Source: Paenibacillus sp. FSL M7-0420
GTDB taxonomy: Bacteria > Bacillota > Bacilli > Paenibacillales > Paenibacillaceae
DNA length: 64,000 bases
NCBI RefSeq assembly: GCF_038002345.1
Contig: NZ_JBBOCJ010000001.1
Span: 6,572,001 to 6,636,000, forward strand
Direction of reading: 5' to 3'
The notes below the pieces were generated by a model. The model was not told the DNA's origin and did not search any database. It saw nothing but the letters and a program-made list of their open reading frames with translations. The position numbers and the translations under genes are program-made. Positions 45,881 through 55,308 of this stretch are shown one piece after another (positions within the stretch are counted from its first letter, which is position 1; each line of letters opens with the position of its first letter).

Positions 45881-47345
45881 ACTTGTTCGACGCCGCAGCC
45901 TTGATTTCCTTCTGAATTTCTTCGATCCCCTTATTCCGCTGATTGTCATTCACCGGATCCTGGATGACCTTGATCAGCGCCAGCTCCAGCGCTTCCGCGG
46001 TCTTGGCATCAATCGAGCCTGTCGATTTCAGCTTGGCTGCGCTCTGGAATTTCTTGACCGCTTCTTTGGTCCCGGCATCGAAGTAACCGTCCTTGCGGCC
46101 CGGCTTGTAGCCTAGCCCATCCAGCATAGTCTGTGCACTTTTGACATCTGCATTGTTCATATTATATTGCAGCGTAACGCTCTTGTTAATCGGCGCTACC
46201 GAGAAGTAATCCGGCTGAGCTACGGCGATATCCGGCTTAATACCCTTGCCGTGAATCCAGGTGCCGTCAGGCGTCAGCCACTTGGCAATCGTAATCTTCA
46301 GCAGGCTTCCGTCACCGAGCTGCTCCTCGAAGCTGGTCTGCACGGTTCCTTTGCCGAACGAATTCTCCCCGATCAGCTTGGCTCCGGCAGATTGCTGCAG
46401 GGCTCCGGCCATGATCTCCGAAGCGCTCGCGCTGCCTTTGTTCATCAGCACGACTACCGGATACTTCTTGCTTGATCCCTTCGAGGTACTGATCTCGCGC
46501 CGCTTGTTCTTATCTTCCACCTGCACAATGGCTTTGCCGGAAGGTACGAACTGCTCGACCATCTCAATGACGACCGGCAGCACACCGCCCGGGTCATTGC
46601 GGACATCAATAACGAGTCCCTTCATGCCTTGCTTCTCCAGCTTCGTCAGCTCTTCCTTGAACCGCTCCGAGGTGTTCTGTGAGAACTGCGTAACCTCGAT
46701 CACACCGACATGCTCCTTCTCCATCTTCGCATAGACCGTCTCCAGTCTGACATCATCACGGGTGATGACGAATTGCAGCGGCTCCGCTGTTCCAGTCCGC
46801 TGGACCTTCAGGGTCGCCTTGCTGCCCTTGGGACCGCGGATTTTGGCTACAGCCGCATTCAGCTCCAGCCCTTCCAGCGATTCACCGTTCACGGAGAGGA
46901 TCACATCCTTGGCCTGAATGCCGGCCTTCTCTGCCGGTGAGCCCTTGATAGGGGAGACTACAACGACTTTGCCGTTGTCGGAGGAGACTTCAGCGCCAAT
47001 CCCCGAGAAGGAGCCTTCAATGCTCTCCTCGAACCGCTGTGCCGTCTCCTTGCCCATGTAGTTGGAATACGGGTCGCCCAGTGCTTCCATCATTCCGTTG
47101 ACCGCACCATCAATCAGCTTCTCCCGGTCGACCTTCTCATAATAATTGCTCTCGATCAGGCTAAGAGCGGTACCCAGCTTCTTCGATTCCTTCTCCTGTA
47201 GTCCGGCAGTCTGCAGAACCGTTGCCAGCCCTTCTCCTGCCGCTTGTCCGAATACCTGTACATAACCGGTCACGCCCAGGGTCAGCAGACTGCCGCACAG
47301 CAGTGCCGCGACGATCATAAAGGCCGCAGTGCTTTTCTTTAACAT
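45879..47345 (-). CDS. ctpB: S41-family carboxyl-terminal processing protease
   Basis: From ATG 47345 (after GGTGGG) the protein has 488 residues; the frame to 47387 lacks a site. Residues 8-30 form a membrane anchor. A PDZ domain follows at ~105-190, then the S41 protease core with Ser307 (KGSASASEIMAGAL) and Lys332 (ENSFGKGTVQT), and a C-terminal peptidoglycan-binding domain (AQTMLDGLGYKPGRKDGYFD). In B. subtilis CtpB cleaves SpoIVFA during sporulation; the same substrate here is an inference. It lies downstream of ftsEX and the M23 gene. Confidence 0.92.
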   Translation of the reverse strand: MLKKSTAAFMIVAALLCGSLLTLGVTGYVQVFGQAAGEGLATVLQTAGLQEKESKKLGTALSLIESNYYEKVDREKLIDGAVNGMMEALGDPYSNYMGKETAQRFEESIEGSFSGIGAEVSSDNGKVVVVSPIKGSPAEKAGIQAKDVILSVNGESLEGLELNAAVAKIRGPKGSKATLKVQRTGTAEPLQFVITRDDVRLETVYAKMEKEHVGVIEVTQFSQNTSERFKEELTKLEKQGMKGLVIDVRNDPGGVLPVVIEMVEQFVPSGKAIVQVEDKNKRREISTSKGSSKKYPVVVLMNKGSASASEIMAGALQQSAGAKLIGENSFGKGTVQTSFEEQLGDGSLLKITIAKWLTPDGTWIHGKGIKPDIAVAQPDYFSVAPINKSVTLQYNMNNADVKSAQTMLDGLGYKPGRKDGYFDAGTKEAVKKFQSAAKLKSTGSIDAKTAEALELALIKVIQDPVNDNQRNKGIEEIQKEIKAAASNK

Positions 47346-47587
47346 GATGTTCCCACCGTCCCTTCTTGTCCATCTTAACACCAGCATGGGCCCGTTCCAT
47401 GAGAAACGGCATCTCTTCCAGTATATGCCGCAGCACGAAAATATATTTATTTTATAAATTGAAATGATGATTTTTATGTTTTGGGATTGGCCGTGACTCC
47501 AGAGAATATTTGGACTTTCCCTTAACTTAATTTTTTAGTTCAATCTATATAGTTCAGCTAAACTTGGAATTTCTCTGCTAAGCGCAC

Positions 47588-48904
47588 TTACAGATAAGGC
47601 ATAGGATTCACCGGTTTCCCGTTGATCCGCACTTCAAAATGCAGATGCGGGCCGGTCGAACGTCCGGTAGACCCGGATTCGGCAATCTTCTGCCCGCGCT
47701 CCACCCGTTGTCCCTGGCTCACCTTGATACCGCCCTCGCGGATATGTCCGTACAGCGTCCATACCCCGCCGCCATGGTCAATAATGACACAATAACCATA
47801 ACCGCTATACCACTGCGCTAACACAACCGTACCGGAATCCGCCGCATGGATACTCGTACCCTGCGGTACGGCAAAGTCCACACCGGTATGCAGCTTGCCG
47901 ACTTCATGCGTCACCGGATGGGTCCGGTAACCAAAAGGAGAGGAGATCCGCGCGTAGCCCACCGGCCGCAGGTAAGGACCGTCTCCACCGGAATAATCTT
48001 CTGCGCTCGCAACGGAGGAGCTGTCACCGCCGGAAGACTTGGAGGCCTTCGCCTTCTCCGCCGCCTTGGCTGCGGCTACTGCCGCCCGGCGCTGCGCTTC
48101 AGCCTTCGCTGCCGCTGCTCTGCGCGCCGCTTCCTCCGCCTTAAGCTTGTCCTTCTGCGCTTCCAGCGCAGAGCGGCTGCTAGCCAGCTCTACCAGCTTG
48201 GCATCCTGTTCAGCAGAGATGACCTCCGAATTCTGAATCTCCTCATCATAATAAGCGATGAGCTCCTGCTTCTCCGCTTCCTTCTCCTTCAGCACACTGC
48301 GCTGGGCCTCCAGATCGGTGTACAGCTGCTTCGCCGTGGCATATTGCCCTTCCAGCTCCTGCTTCTTGGCAATCACCGTCTGCTTGTCCAGCTTATGCTG
48401 CACCAGCAGATCCTGATCCTGATCCACGATCATCTTCAGGGAATCGGCCCGGTCCAGGAAGTCGGAGAAGCTGGTCGAGGACAGCAGCACATCCAGATAG
48501 GAGACTGCGCCATCCGTGTACATCAGACGGACACGGGATTCCAGCAGCTTTTCGCGGGAGGCCACACGCGCCTCCGCATCATCCAGCTCCGTTGCCGTCA
48601 CGGTAAGCGACTTCTCCGTGCTGGCAATTTTGCCGGATATCGTGGTCATCTCACCCTTCACCTGTGCAATTTGCCCCAGGACATAGTCCAGATTCAGCGT
48701 GGTCTTATTCTTATAGTGCTTAGCCTCCTGATTACGGGAGTCCGCCTTCTCCTGCGCCGCCTTGGCCGCCTGGACCTCCTGCTGCAGCTGCTTCAGCTGC
48801 TTATCAATCTCGGCAACGCTTGTTTTCTTCGCATACCCGTCAGAGGGCCCGAACATTGTGACAGCCAGCAATATTACGGCCATTCCGGCAGCAATTCTTT
48901 TCAA
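47588..48904 (-). CDS. Secreted coiled-coil murein hydrolase/activator with M23 (LytM) domain
   Basis: The 438-residue protein has a signal peptide (residues 1-25, ending at GYA), a long coiled coil (~28-265, rich in KQLKQLQQEV-type heptads and an AEEAARRAAAAKAEAQRR stretch), a Ser/Gly linker and a C-terminal M23 domain with HTGVDFAVP, GYCVIIDHGG and the HLHFEVRINGKPVNP zinc motif. All M23 zinc ligands appear present, so it may be an active endopeptidase rather than a dead EnvC-like activator. Directly downstream of ftsX, it is the likely wall hydrolase or activator driven by FtsEX. TTG start at 48904, six bases after GGAGAG. Confidence 0.9.
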   Translation of the reverse strand: MKRIAAGMAVILLAVTMFGPSDGYAKKTSVAEIDKQLKQLQQEVQAAKAAQEKADSRNQEAKHYKNKTTLNLDYVLGQIAQVKGEMTTISGKIASTEKSLTVTATELDDAEARVASREKLLESRVRLMYTDGAVSYLDVLLSSTSFSDFLDRADSLKMIVDQDQDLLVQHKLDKQTVIAKKQELEGQYATAKQLYTDLEAQRSVLKEKEAEKQELIAYYDEEIQNSEVISAEQDAKLVELASSRSALEAQKDKLKAEEAARRAAAAKAEAQRRAAVAAAKAAEKAKASKSSGGDSSSVASAEDYSGGDGPYLRPVGYARISSPFGYRTHPVTHEVGKLHTGVDFAVPQGTSIHAADSGTVVLAQWYSGYGYCVIIDHGGGVWTLYGHIREGGIKVSQGQRVERGQKIAESGSTGRSTGPHLHFEVRINGKPVNPMPYL

Positions 48905-48947
48905 CTTGCACTCTCCGTCCTTTGTTCAAAGATGTGAATCATACAGG

Positions 48948-49862
48948 CTATACCTTCAAGAACTTGCGGATCGACACCGTGCTGCCCCATACGCCAATCA
49001 GTACACCGAGGCCCACCAGCAGCCCGCATAGCAGCAACCAGATATTCTCAAACGGAATCAGCTGCAGCCCCAGCATCGGATCTCCCTTCACAGAAGACAC
49101 CAGACTGCTGTAACCGGCGTAGAGCGCGCCAGAGGTTACTACTGAACCGATCAACCCGATCAGAGCACCTTCGATAAAGAAGGGCCAGCGGATGAAATAA
49201 TTCGTCGCTCCCACAAGCTTCATAATGCCGATTTCCTTGCGGCGGGCCAGAATCGTTACCCGGATGGTATTCGAGATCAGGAACATCGACATCAGCGCCA
49301 GTCCTGCTACAAAAATAAACCCGATATTCCGCACCGCCTTGGTCACCTTGAATAAAGTCTCCACTGAGCCTTTACCGTAGTTCACCTTGTAGATCGGCTG
49401 CTCTTCATGCGTCTTGTTCAGTGCTTCTATCTTCTCCGCTACAAACGGAACCGTGGTCGGCTCAATGACTTCAACGAGCAGCTTGTCCGGCAGCGGATTA
49501 TTGTCTTCATCGAAGCCTTCCAGGAGCTCGGCGGCATCCGGCCCCATATCTTCACGGAATTCCTTCAAGCCCTGTTCTTTGGAGACGAACTCCACCTTGC
49601 TGACTTCCGGCATATTGCCGATTTCGTTTTCCAGCTTCTCCCGCATCTTCTGGTCCGTATTCAGCGTCAGATGCACATTGATCTGCACCTGGCTGTCTGC
49701 TTTGTCCGCAATTTGATTGACGTTGAGCACCAGCAGGATGAACACTCCGAGTACGAAGAGAGAGACAACGATGGAAGTGATGGACGCCACCGACATCCAG
49801 CCGTTGCGGAATACGTTTTTGAAGCCTTCCCGCAAATGCCGCAAGAAGGTTTTAAAACTCAT
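48948..49862 (-). CDS. ftsX: Cell division ABC transporter-like permease FtsX
   Basis: The 304-residue protein has the FtsX plan: N-terminal cytoplasmic helix (FLRHLREGFKNVFRNGWMSV), first membrane helix, an extracellular domain (~50-165), then three helices with IRVTILARRKEIGIMKLVGA. FtsX passes the ATPase signal of FtsE to wall hydrolases outside the cell. It overlaps ftsE by 11 bases and is followed after 43 bp by the M23 protein that it probably controls. Confidence 0.95.
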   Translation of the reverse strand: MSFKTFLRHLREGFKNVFRNGWMSVASITSIVVSLFVLGVFILLVLNVNQIADKADSQVQINVHLTLNTDQKMREKLENEIGNMPEVSKVEFVSKEQGLKEFREDMGPDAAELLEGFDEDNNPLPDKLLVEVIEPTTVPFVAEKIEALNKTHEEQPIYKVNYGKGSVETLFKVTKAVRNIGFIFVAGLALMSMFLISNTIRVTILARRKEIGIMKLVGATNYFIRWPFFIEGALIGLIGSVVTSGALYAGYSSLVSSVKGDPMLGLQLIPFENIWLLLCGLLVGLGVLIGVWGSTVSIRKFLKV

Positions 49863-50538
49863 AACCGTATTCCCCTCTCAATTGGTCTCTGACGATCGTT
49901 CCATTCTCAATCGCTAGCACCCGTTTGCGCATTTTGTTCACAATATCCCGGTTGTGGGTCGCCATAACGATCGTGGTGCCGCGAAAATTAATCTCATCCA
50001 GCAGCTGCATAATGCCCCACGAGGTCTCCGGGTCCAGATTGCCGGTAGGCTCGTCCGCAATAATAACGGAAGGGTTGTTGACGATGGCTCTGGCAATCGC
50101 GATCCGCTGCTGCTCTCCCCCTGAGAGCTGTGAGGGCTCACGCCCCGCCTTGCTGCGCAGTCCCACCAGATCGAGCACTTCATTCACACGCTTCTTGATA
50201 ATCTTCTTCGGCGCCTCAATAACATCCATCGCAAAAGCCACATTCTCATACGCCGTCATCTTCGGCAGCAGCCGGAAATCCTGAAAGACCACACCGATAT
50301 TGCGGCGCACATAAGGGATCTTACGGGGCTTCAGCTTGCCGATATTGAACCCGCCTACGGAGATCTGTCCTTTGGTCGGCGTTTCTTCTCTATAAATTAA
50401 TTTCATGAACGTTGATTTCCCTGCGCCGGACGGTCCGACAATGTAGACGAACTCATTGCGGTCGATTTTGACCGATATTCCCTGCAATGCATGGGTCCCG
50501 TTAGCATAGGTCTTCCACACATCCTGCATCTCAATCAT
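49852..50538 (-). CDS. ftsE: Cell division ATP-binding protein FtsE
   Basis: From ATG 50538 (after GGGAAGTGAG) the protein has 228 residues, the usual FtsE length; upstream in-frame ATGs at 50562 and 50577 are less well placed. Walker [10 protein letters not shown] lies at 35-43, signature [16 protein letters not shown], Walker [17 protein letters not shown]. It energises FtsX at the septum or elongating wall. First gene of an ftsE-ftsX-M23-ctpB-minJ-like gene row. Confidence 0.96.
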   Translation of the reverse strand: MIEMQDVWKTYANGTHALQGISVKIDRNEFVYIVGPSGAGKSTFMKLIYREETPTKGQISVGGFNIGKLKPRKIPYVRRNIGVVFQDFRLLPKMTAYENVAFAMDVIEAPKKIIKKRVNEVLDLVGLRSKAGREPSQLSGGEQQRIAIARAIVNNPSVIIADEPTGNLDPETSWGIMQLLDEINFRGTTIVMATHNRDIVNKMRKRVLAIENGTIVRDQLRGEYGYEF

Positions 50539-50727
50539 TTTCTCACTTCCCGATTCTGACATCTTCCGCCGGGCCACCGGGCCGGGGGAGCTTCCATAAA
50601 CTGCATGATTATCGCAGGCGTATCTATTGTAACAAATCCATAACCCCTTGAGTACCCGAAAGTTTTACCGAATCCTTACATATACATAAAAACATCAGGT
50701 TTCGCCCCATAGAAGGAGAGATTACTT

Positions 50728-52155
50728 ATGAAAAAAATACACGCCGCTCTCATCGCGGGTTTCGGTCTGATGCTGGCCGGTTCGCTGGCTGCCGGAGGAC
50801 TTCATCTATACGGCACCCAGCCTACCTTGCCCGCAAACACCGTTATCGCTGGCTGGGAGGTTGGCGGAATGAACATCGCTGACGTAACGGCCGGAATGGA
50901 TTCAAGACTTCAGGCGCTGGAAGCTACTCCACTCATGCTGAAGGCAAAAAATAATGCCGGACTACAGGTCACCCTTAAGCAGGCAGGTGTTACCTATGAA
51001 GCCGGGGACTTCCTACAGGCGCTGAAGACGCTGACGGACGGCACGCTGATGGAGCGGGTACAAGCCCGGCGCAGCTGGTCCGGCAGCTGGAATATGGAGA
51101 TTCAGCTGCAGACTGCGCAGCTCAGAAGTCTGTTGAATCCCGAATGGGAAAAAGCCTCCTTCGGCGTTCCGGTCGATGCGGTCCGGCGGATTACCGGAGA
51201 TGACCGGGTCGTATATACGCCGGGCACCTCCTCCTACGAGGTGGACTGGCAGGCGCTGGAGCTTGCGATGCAGGCGGCAGTGCCCACCCGGTTGGCTGCT
51301 GACGGCAAGCTTCAAGATCAGCAGATTCAGCTGGAGGTTCCCCTTGCCGTCAAGCAGCCGAAGATCACGCTGCAAGCGCTCAAGGATCAGGGCATCGATC
51401 GCAAAATTGTCCAGTTCAGCACCTCCCTCGGGGCCAGCGGCCCCGGGCGCAGCTTCAATGTAGAGGCCGCCGCCAAAGCTGTAAACGGTACGGTACTGCC
51501 GCCGAATGCGGTTTTTGATTACGGAAAAGCAATCCAGAAGGCCCAGACCGAATACGGCTTCCGCGAAGCCCCGGTCATCGTGAACGGCAAGCTCCAGCCC
51601 GGAACGGGCGGGGGGATCTGCCAGGTCTCCAGCACCCTGTATAATGCCGCGCTGCGCTCCGGGCTTGAGATTGTAGAGCGGCGCAACCACTCGCTTCCGG
51701 TCAGCTATCTGCCCAAGGGGCAGGACGCCACTTTTGCCGAGGGGTATATTAATTTCCGCTTCCGCAACAACACCGGCAAATATCTGATCATCAAGTCCGA
51801 AGTCCAGGGGCGCACGCTAACCATCAAGCTGTTCGGCACGTTCCCGAAGAACGTCACCTATTCCATTGAATCCAGAACCGTCGAGGTGCTGCCCCCCACA
51901 GATAAATATGTGAGCGATGCCTCGCTCCCCAAGGGCGGAACCCGGGTACTGCTTGCCGGCAAAACCGGCTATGTAGTTGAAACTTACATTACCCGCCATG
52001 TGGATGGTACAGCGGTAGAGAGAAATCTGCTCTCCCGCGATACCTATTACGCCCAGAAACGTGTCATCGCCATCAACCGCGGCGGGATGAGCAAATCCGA
52101 TCAGCCCGAATCCCCGCGCAGACAGCTGGTCGAGGACGGTGTGAAGGGGCGGTAA
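50728..52155 (+). CDS. VanW-family exported protein with G5 domain
   Basis: The 475-residue protein begins with a membrane anchor or signal peptide (residues 5-27). Residues ~35-220 hold peptidoglycan-binding-4-like modules (AGWEVGGMNIADVTAGMDSR). The VanW domain spans ~235-375 with FSTSLGASGPGRSFNVEAAA, PGTGGGICQVSSTLYNAALR and ERRNHSLPVSYLPKGQDATF. A G5-like domain (VEVLPPTDKYVSDASLPKGG) closes the protein before a short charged tail. Its B. subtilis relative is YoaR. A role at the cell wall is likely from domain content; biochemistry is unknown. AGGAGAG precedes the ATG. Divergent from ftsE. Confidence 0.88.
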   Translation: MKKIHAALIAGFGLMLAGSLAAGGLHLYGTQPTLPANTVIAGWEVGGMNIADVTAGMDSRLQALEATPLMLKAKNNAGLQVTLKQAGVTYEAGDFLQALKTLTDGTLMERVQARRSWSGSWNMEIQLQTAQLRSLLNPEWEKASFGVPVDAVRRITGDDRVVYTPGTSSYEVDWQALELAMQAAVPTRLAADGKLQDQQIQLEVPLAVKQPKITLQALKDQGIDRKIVQFSTSLGASGPGRSFNVEAAAKAVNGTVLPPNAVFDYGKAIQKAQTEYGFREAPVIVNGKLQPGTGGGICQVSSTLYNAALRSGLEIVERRNHSLPVSYLPKGQDATFAEGYINFRFRNNTGKYLIIKSEVQGRTLTIKLFGTFPKNVTYSIESRTVEVLPPTDKYVSDASLPKGGTRVLLAGKTGYVVETYITRHVDGTAVERNLLSRDTYYAQKRVIAINRGGMSKSDQPESPRRQLVEDGVKGR

Positions 52156-52198
52156 CGTCCGGTTCGCCGAATCATCTGAAGTATGTACAGCAAGCAGA

Positions 52199-52245
52199 AA
52201 CGGCTGTGCCCACCTTGTGACAAGGTCGGTACAGCCGTTATTTTA
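52199..52245 (+). terminator. Intrinsic terminator of the VanW gene
   Basis: AACGGCTGT pairs perfectly with ACAGCCGTT, with CCTTGT/ACAAGG inside, then ATTTTAT. Confidence 0.9.
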
Positions 52246-52279
52246 TGAAGCGCTGGATGGAACCTGAAGCCTCTGCTGC

Positions 52280-52882
52280 TTAGAAAAGGGTATCCGGCGA
52301 CATATCAATTCTCCAGTAACCGTTAACCTTCTTCAGCTTCACTGTTACTACTTCGGAAGACCCGTTCGCCCCTTCAGCAGGTACAGTCAATTCGAACACT
52401 GCCGCCTGTGCAGTCTTGGAGACCATCCGTGCAGTCGCTCTGGTGAAATCAAGCGAGTTGCCCAGATCGGAATTGACCTGTGCCATTCTGCCCTCATGCT
52501 CCAGGAACTGTGTCTGTGCATAGAAAGCAGCCGCATTATGCGTGAACCCCTTCTTGATGTAGCTCATTAGCTGCTGCTTCGTGCCCAGATCGCTCGACAG
52601 ATAGCGGTACTCCTGTGCTTTATAAGTGAACCGCTCCGGGCTGAATACATTGCCTCCCCGGCTGGCATACGTGTATAGCTTCTTGGCATGAACCACCAGC
52701 GGAACAACGCTCCGTTCCGTGAGATTGTTAATGGTCGCCGGCCCTTCCTTGCCCGGCGCAGACGCCGCAACCGTTCTTACGCCCTCAATGCTTGCCACCG
52801 GTGAAGCCGCAAGCGCTCCGCCCCCTGCAGAGACAAGACCCAGTGATAATGCCAGTGAACCGATCATCCATTTTTTGTTCAT
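52280..52882 (-). CDS. Secreted IseA-like DL-endopeptidase inhibitor
   Basis: The 200-residue protein has a clear signal peptide (residues 1-26, ending ALAAS). The mature part (SVVPLVVHAKKLYTYASRGG, YRYLSSDLGTKQQLMSYIKK, VKLKKVNGYWRIDM) resembles B. subtilis IseA (YoeB), a small secreted protein that blocks the catalytic site of wall DL-endopeptidases such as CwlO and LytE. The match is from pattern memory and should be treated as probable. It fits the setting: FtsEX and an M23 hydrolase lie nearby. Transcribed alone, ahead of no partner. Confidence 0.65.
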   Translation of the reverse strand: MNKKWMIGSLALSLGLVSAGGGALAASPVASIEGVRTVAASAPGKEGPATINNLTERSVVPLVVHAKKLYTYASRGGNVFSPERFTYKAQEYRYLSSDLGTKQQLMSYIKKGFTHNAAAFYAQTQFLEHEGRMAQVNSDLGNSLDFTRATARMVSKTAQAAVFELTVPAEGANGSSEVVTVKLKKVNGYWRIDMSPDTLF

Positions 52883-53031
52883 CTTGAACGCCTCCTCGTA
52901 TTCCTGTGTGGTAGCCTGAAGCGTACTTCAGACTAAGCTGCTGCGATAAGTACTGTATAACATTACAATAGCCCGTAAGCTGTAATACCCAAACCACCCG
53001 GGGGTATAAACGGGTAATGGGGGAAAAGCGT

Positions 53032-53070
53032 AAAAAAACTCTGCCCTCCGGGGAAACGGGGGGCAGAGTT
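53032..53070 (-). terminator. Intrinsic terminator of the type IV pilus operon
   Basis: AACTCTGCCC (53037-53046) pairs with GGGCAGAGTT (53061-53070), extended by CCG/CGG inside; on the minus strand it is followed by seven T. It lies 30 bases after the last pilus gene. Confidence 0.9.
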
Positions 53071-53099
53071 GGGAGAGCGGGAGATGCGAAGGATACAGC

Positions 53100-53708
53100 C
53101 TAATCACTAGACTTAGGCACCGTTGCTTCAAAGTATGCGGTAAAGGACACATTTGCTGTTAGGATACTGCCCGGTTTCATTCGGGTAGGGAATTCATAAG
53201 GCTTCTGGAAGGAGAAGGAGTCTACAGCAAGGATACGCGGCAGGTCATGTAACTGCTTCAACCATTCGTTAATCTCTGAGTAACTCCCTTGTACAATAGC
53301 AGCCATTTTGATTTCTCTCAAGCTGCCCACTGCCTCAGGGCTGATCCCGGTCCAAGGGCTAATTTCATTAGATTCTGTCAGCGAGAATCCGATATCCTTC
53401 AGTCTGGCATGTGAGCTGGTTCCAATCCGTTGTAAGGCCAGGATTAGCGCTTCGCTGTCATCTCCTTGAGGAATTCCTGCCAGTAGAGTATCCTCACTTG
53501 ATTCTGTTCCCTGCTCTTCACTCTTAAGCGCGTTAATCTTATTTGTAAGAATCCCCTTCTCCTGCTCCAGCAAGGAGAACTCACTATCTTGCATAACTAT
53601 ATCGTTATTTACCGGGCGTATGGCGAACATATAGAAGCCAAACAAAATCAGGAACAGAACTAACAATGCCAGCACAATAGCTGAACGGTATTTATTAATT
53701 TGTTCCAC
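53100..53708 (-). CDS. pilO: PilO-like pilus assembly protein
   Basis: I start at GTG 53708, after GGAGGGGAGG, giving 202 residues and a 14-base overlap with the upstream gene. One membrane helix near the N-terminus (IVLALLVLFLILFGFYMFAI) is followed by a coiled-coil stretch (EFSLLEQEKGILTNKINALK) and a small ferredoxin-like C-terminal domain with GSYSEINEWLKQLHDLPRIL, the usual PilO pattern. PilO forms, with PilM and PilN, the inner-membrane alignment complex of type IV pili. The overall sequence is weakly conserved, so the name rests on topology and position. Confidence 0.75.
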   Translation of the reverse strand: MEQINKYRSAIVLALLVLFLILFGFYMFAIRPVNNDIVMQDSEFSLLEQEKGILTNKINALKSEEQGTESSEDTLLAGIPQGDDSEALILALQRIGTSSHARLKDIGFSLTESNEISPWTGISPEAVGSLREIKMAAIVQGSYSEINEWLKQLHDLPRILAVDSFSFQKPYEFPTRMKPGSILTANVSFTAYFEATVPKSSD

Positions 53709-55293
53709 TGCTGTCCTCCCCTCCTTCTGACGGACTCTGGGCCTGAGCACTTTGTTCCACTACGGGTACCATATTCACCCTGAAGACTGCGGTATATTTT
53801 GCAACAGAGTTGCCGGAATTCTCAGTGCCTTCTGTCAGCTTCTGAATGGAAGCCCCCTTGGAAAAAGACATCTCACGTAATGCAGTTAAGTAGACTGTAC
53901 TATGCTCCATTGCCGTGAAATTCACCGACAGGATAATCTCGCTATGGTACGAATATTTAATATCTCTGATGACTCCGCCATAAGGAAGACTTGCCTCTAA
54001 TTCATTCATAACAGCAGCAGCATCTGCACGGCTGGCAGACATGGCTTCAATGATAACCGAACGATCCAGCCCCCCGCCTGATGAGTTACGGCCGTTAAGT
54101 CCGGCTAACTCTGTCTGGAGCATGCCGTTCTGTTCCTGATAAGCCAATATTTGTTCGCCCCGCTCTGCATATTGTCCTTGAACAGAGGCATACAATACGC
54201 CCGAACCGACCACACCCAGAATCCATATTGCGGCTAAAGAGATAGCGATATAAGGAAATACAATCGTCTCACGGTCTTCGCGGGGCAGCAGATTAATGCT
54301 CCGGACCTTGCTGTCACGCAAAGCAGCTCCGGCAGCGGTCCTGTAATCATTAAGAGTGTTGTCCGGCTTCGCGCCTTGTGAGAATTGGTCAACGGCAATA
54401 GGGGCAATAGCCATCTCTGGAAGCGCGGCTTGAAGCTCCTCCTGTAACTGTACACGCATCTCTGGAGAGCCGGTAATCAGGATCTCTGAGATTCGCGTCG
54501 AGCCGTCATGCAGACTGTATTGATAGAAGCTGAGCATCCGGGAAATTTCCGCTGTAATTTCGACAACCTGTTCCGTAGAGAGGTGTTCATGTGACGTAGC
54601 CGCAACCTCTGCTTCAGCAAGAAATGGTATGTTCTCTTGTAGATTCACATGCTTCTCTTGCGACAGATCGACCAGATCTATGGTTCTCATGAATACAGGA
54701 TGACCACTGCGGAACATATAGATATCCAGCAAAGATTGCTCCAGGTGAATCAACATCGTCTCACTGAACTCATGCCCATACCCCGCTACAATACTTCGGG
54801 CAAGCGCAGTGGCCGTTACTTCTACCGTCCTCACCCGCAATCCGGCATCCTCCAGAACATCCACATAATCCTGAACTACCTTACGCGGTGCGGCAAAAAT
54901 GATCAACTGGCTCTGGTTCTCATCCTGTTCGGTAATTACATAATCATACACCGGGTTCTCGAACGGAAGATGAAGCCCGGTTTCAACCTCCAGCTTCACA
55001 AGCTGTTCTATCTGCTTCTCGCCCGTACTCGGAATCATCATCTTGCGGACAATCATTTGCGATGGAGGGATCGAAACATCAACTGCGCTGCCACGCATAC
55101 CCTTTTGTTTGACCCATTGCTTCAACCGGTCCAGCAGAGCCTCCCTATCCGCGATCTGATTCTCTACAATCATTCCTGGGAGCAGAGGGATGAACCGCTT
55201 TTTATGAATCTGCTTGTTAGCTTTGAAACTTATATAGCGGATTCCAGTCTGCTCAATGGAGATCCCTGCTGCTTTGTGCCTTAATCCAATCAT
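53695..55293 (-). CDS. PilM-PilN fusion pilus assembly protein
   Basis: The 532-residue protein joins two normally separate subunits. Residues ~1-330 are an actin-like PilM fold (IGLRHKAAGISIEQTGIRYI, SAVDVSIPPSQMIVRKMMIP, EILITGSPEMRVQLQEEL). At ~332 the PilN motif VRSINLLPRED appears, followed by one membrane helix (AISLAAIWILGVVGSGVLYA), a coiled coil and a PilN-like periplasmic-type domain. In other bacteria the N-terminal peptide of PilN, INLLP, binds PilM as a separate chain; here it is tethered. The protein is 16 bp downstream of the prepilin peptidase gene. Confidence 0.85.
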   Translation of the reverse strand: MIGLRHKAAGISIEQTGIRYISFKANKQIHKKRFIPLLPGMIVENQIADREALLDRLKQWVKQKGMRGSAVDVSIPPSQMIVRKMMIPSTGEKQIEQLVKLEVETGLHLPFENPVYDYVITEQDENQSQLIIFAAPRKVVQDYVDVLEDAGLRVRTVEVTATALARSIVAGYGHEFSETMLIHLEQSLLDIYMFRSGHPVFMRTIDLVDLSQEKHVNLQENIPFLAEAEVAATSHEHLSTEQVVEITAEISRMLSFYQYSLHDGSTRISEILITGSPEMRVQLQEELQAALPEMAIAPIAVDQFSQGAKPDNTLNDYRTAAGAALRDSKVRSINLLPREDRETIVFPYIAISLAAIWILGVVGSGVLYASVQGQYAERGEQILAYQEQNGMLQTELAGLNGRNSSGGGLDRSVIIEAMSASRADAAAVMNELEASLPYGGVIRDIKYSYHSEIILSVNFTAMEHSTVYLTALREMSFSKGASIQKLTEGTENSGNSVAKYTAVFRVNMVPVVEQSAQAQSPSEGGEDSSGTN

Positions 55294-55308
55294 GCTATAT
55301 AGTTCCTC

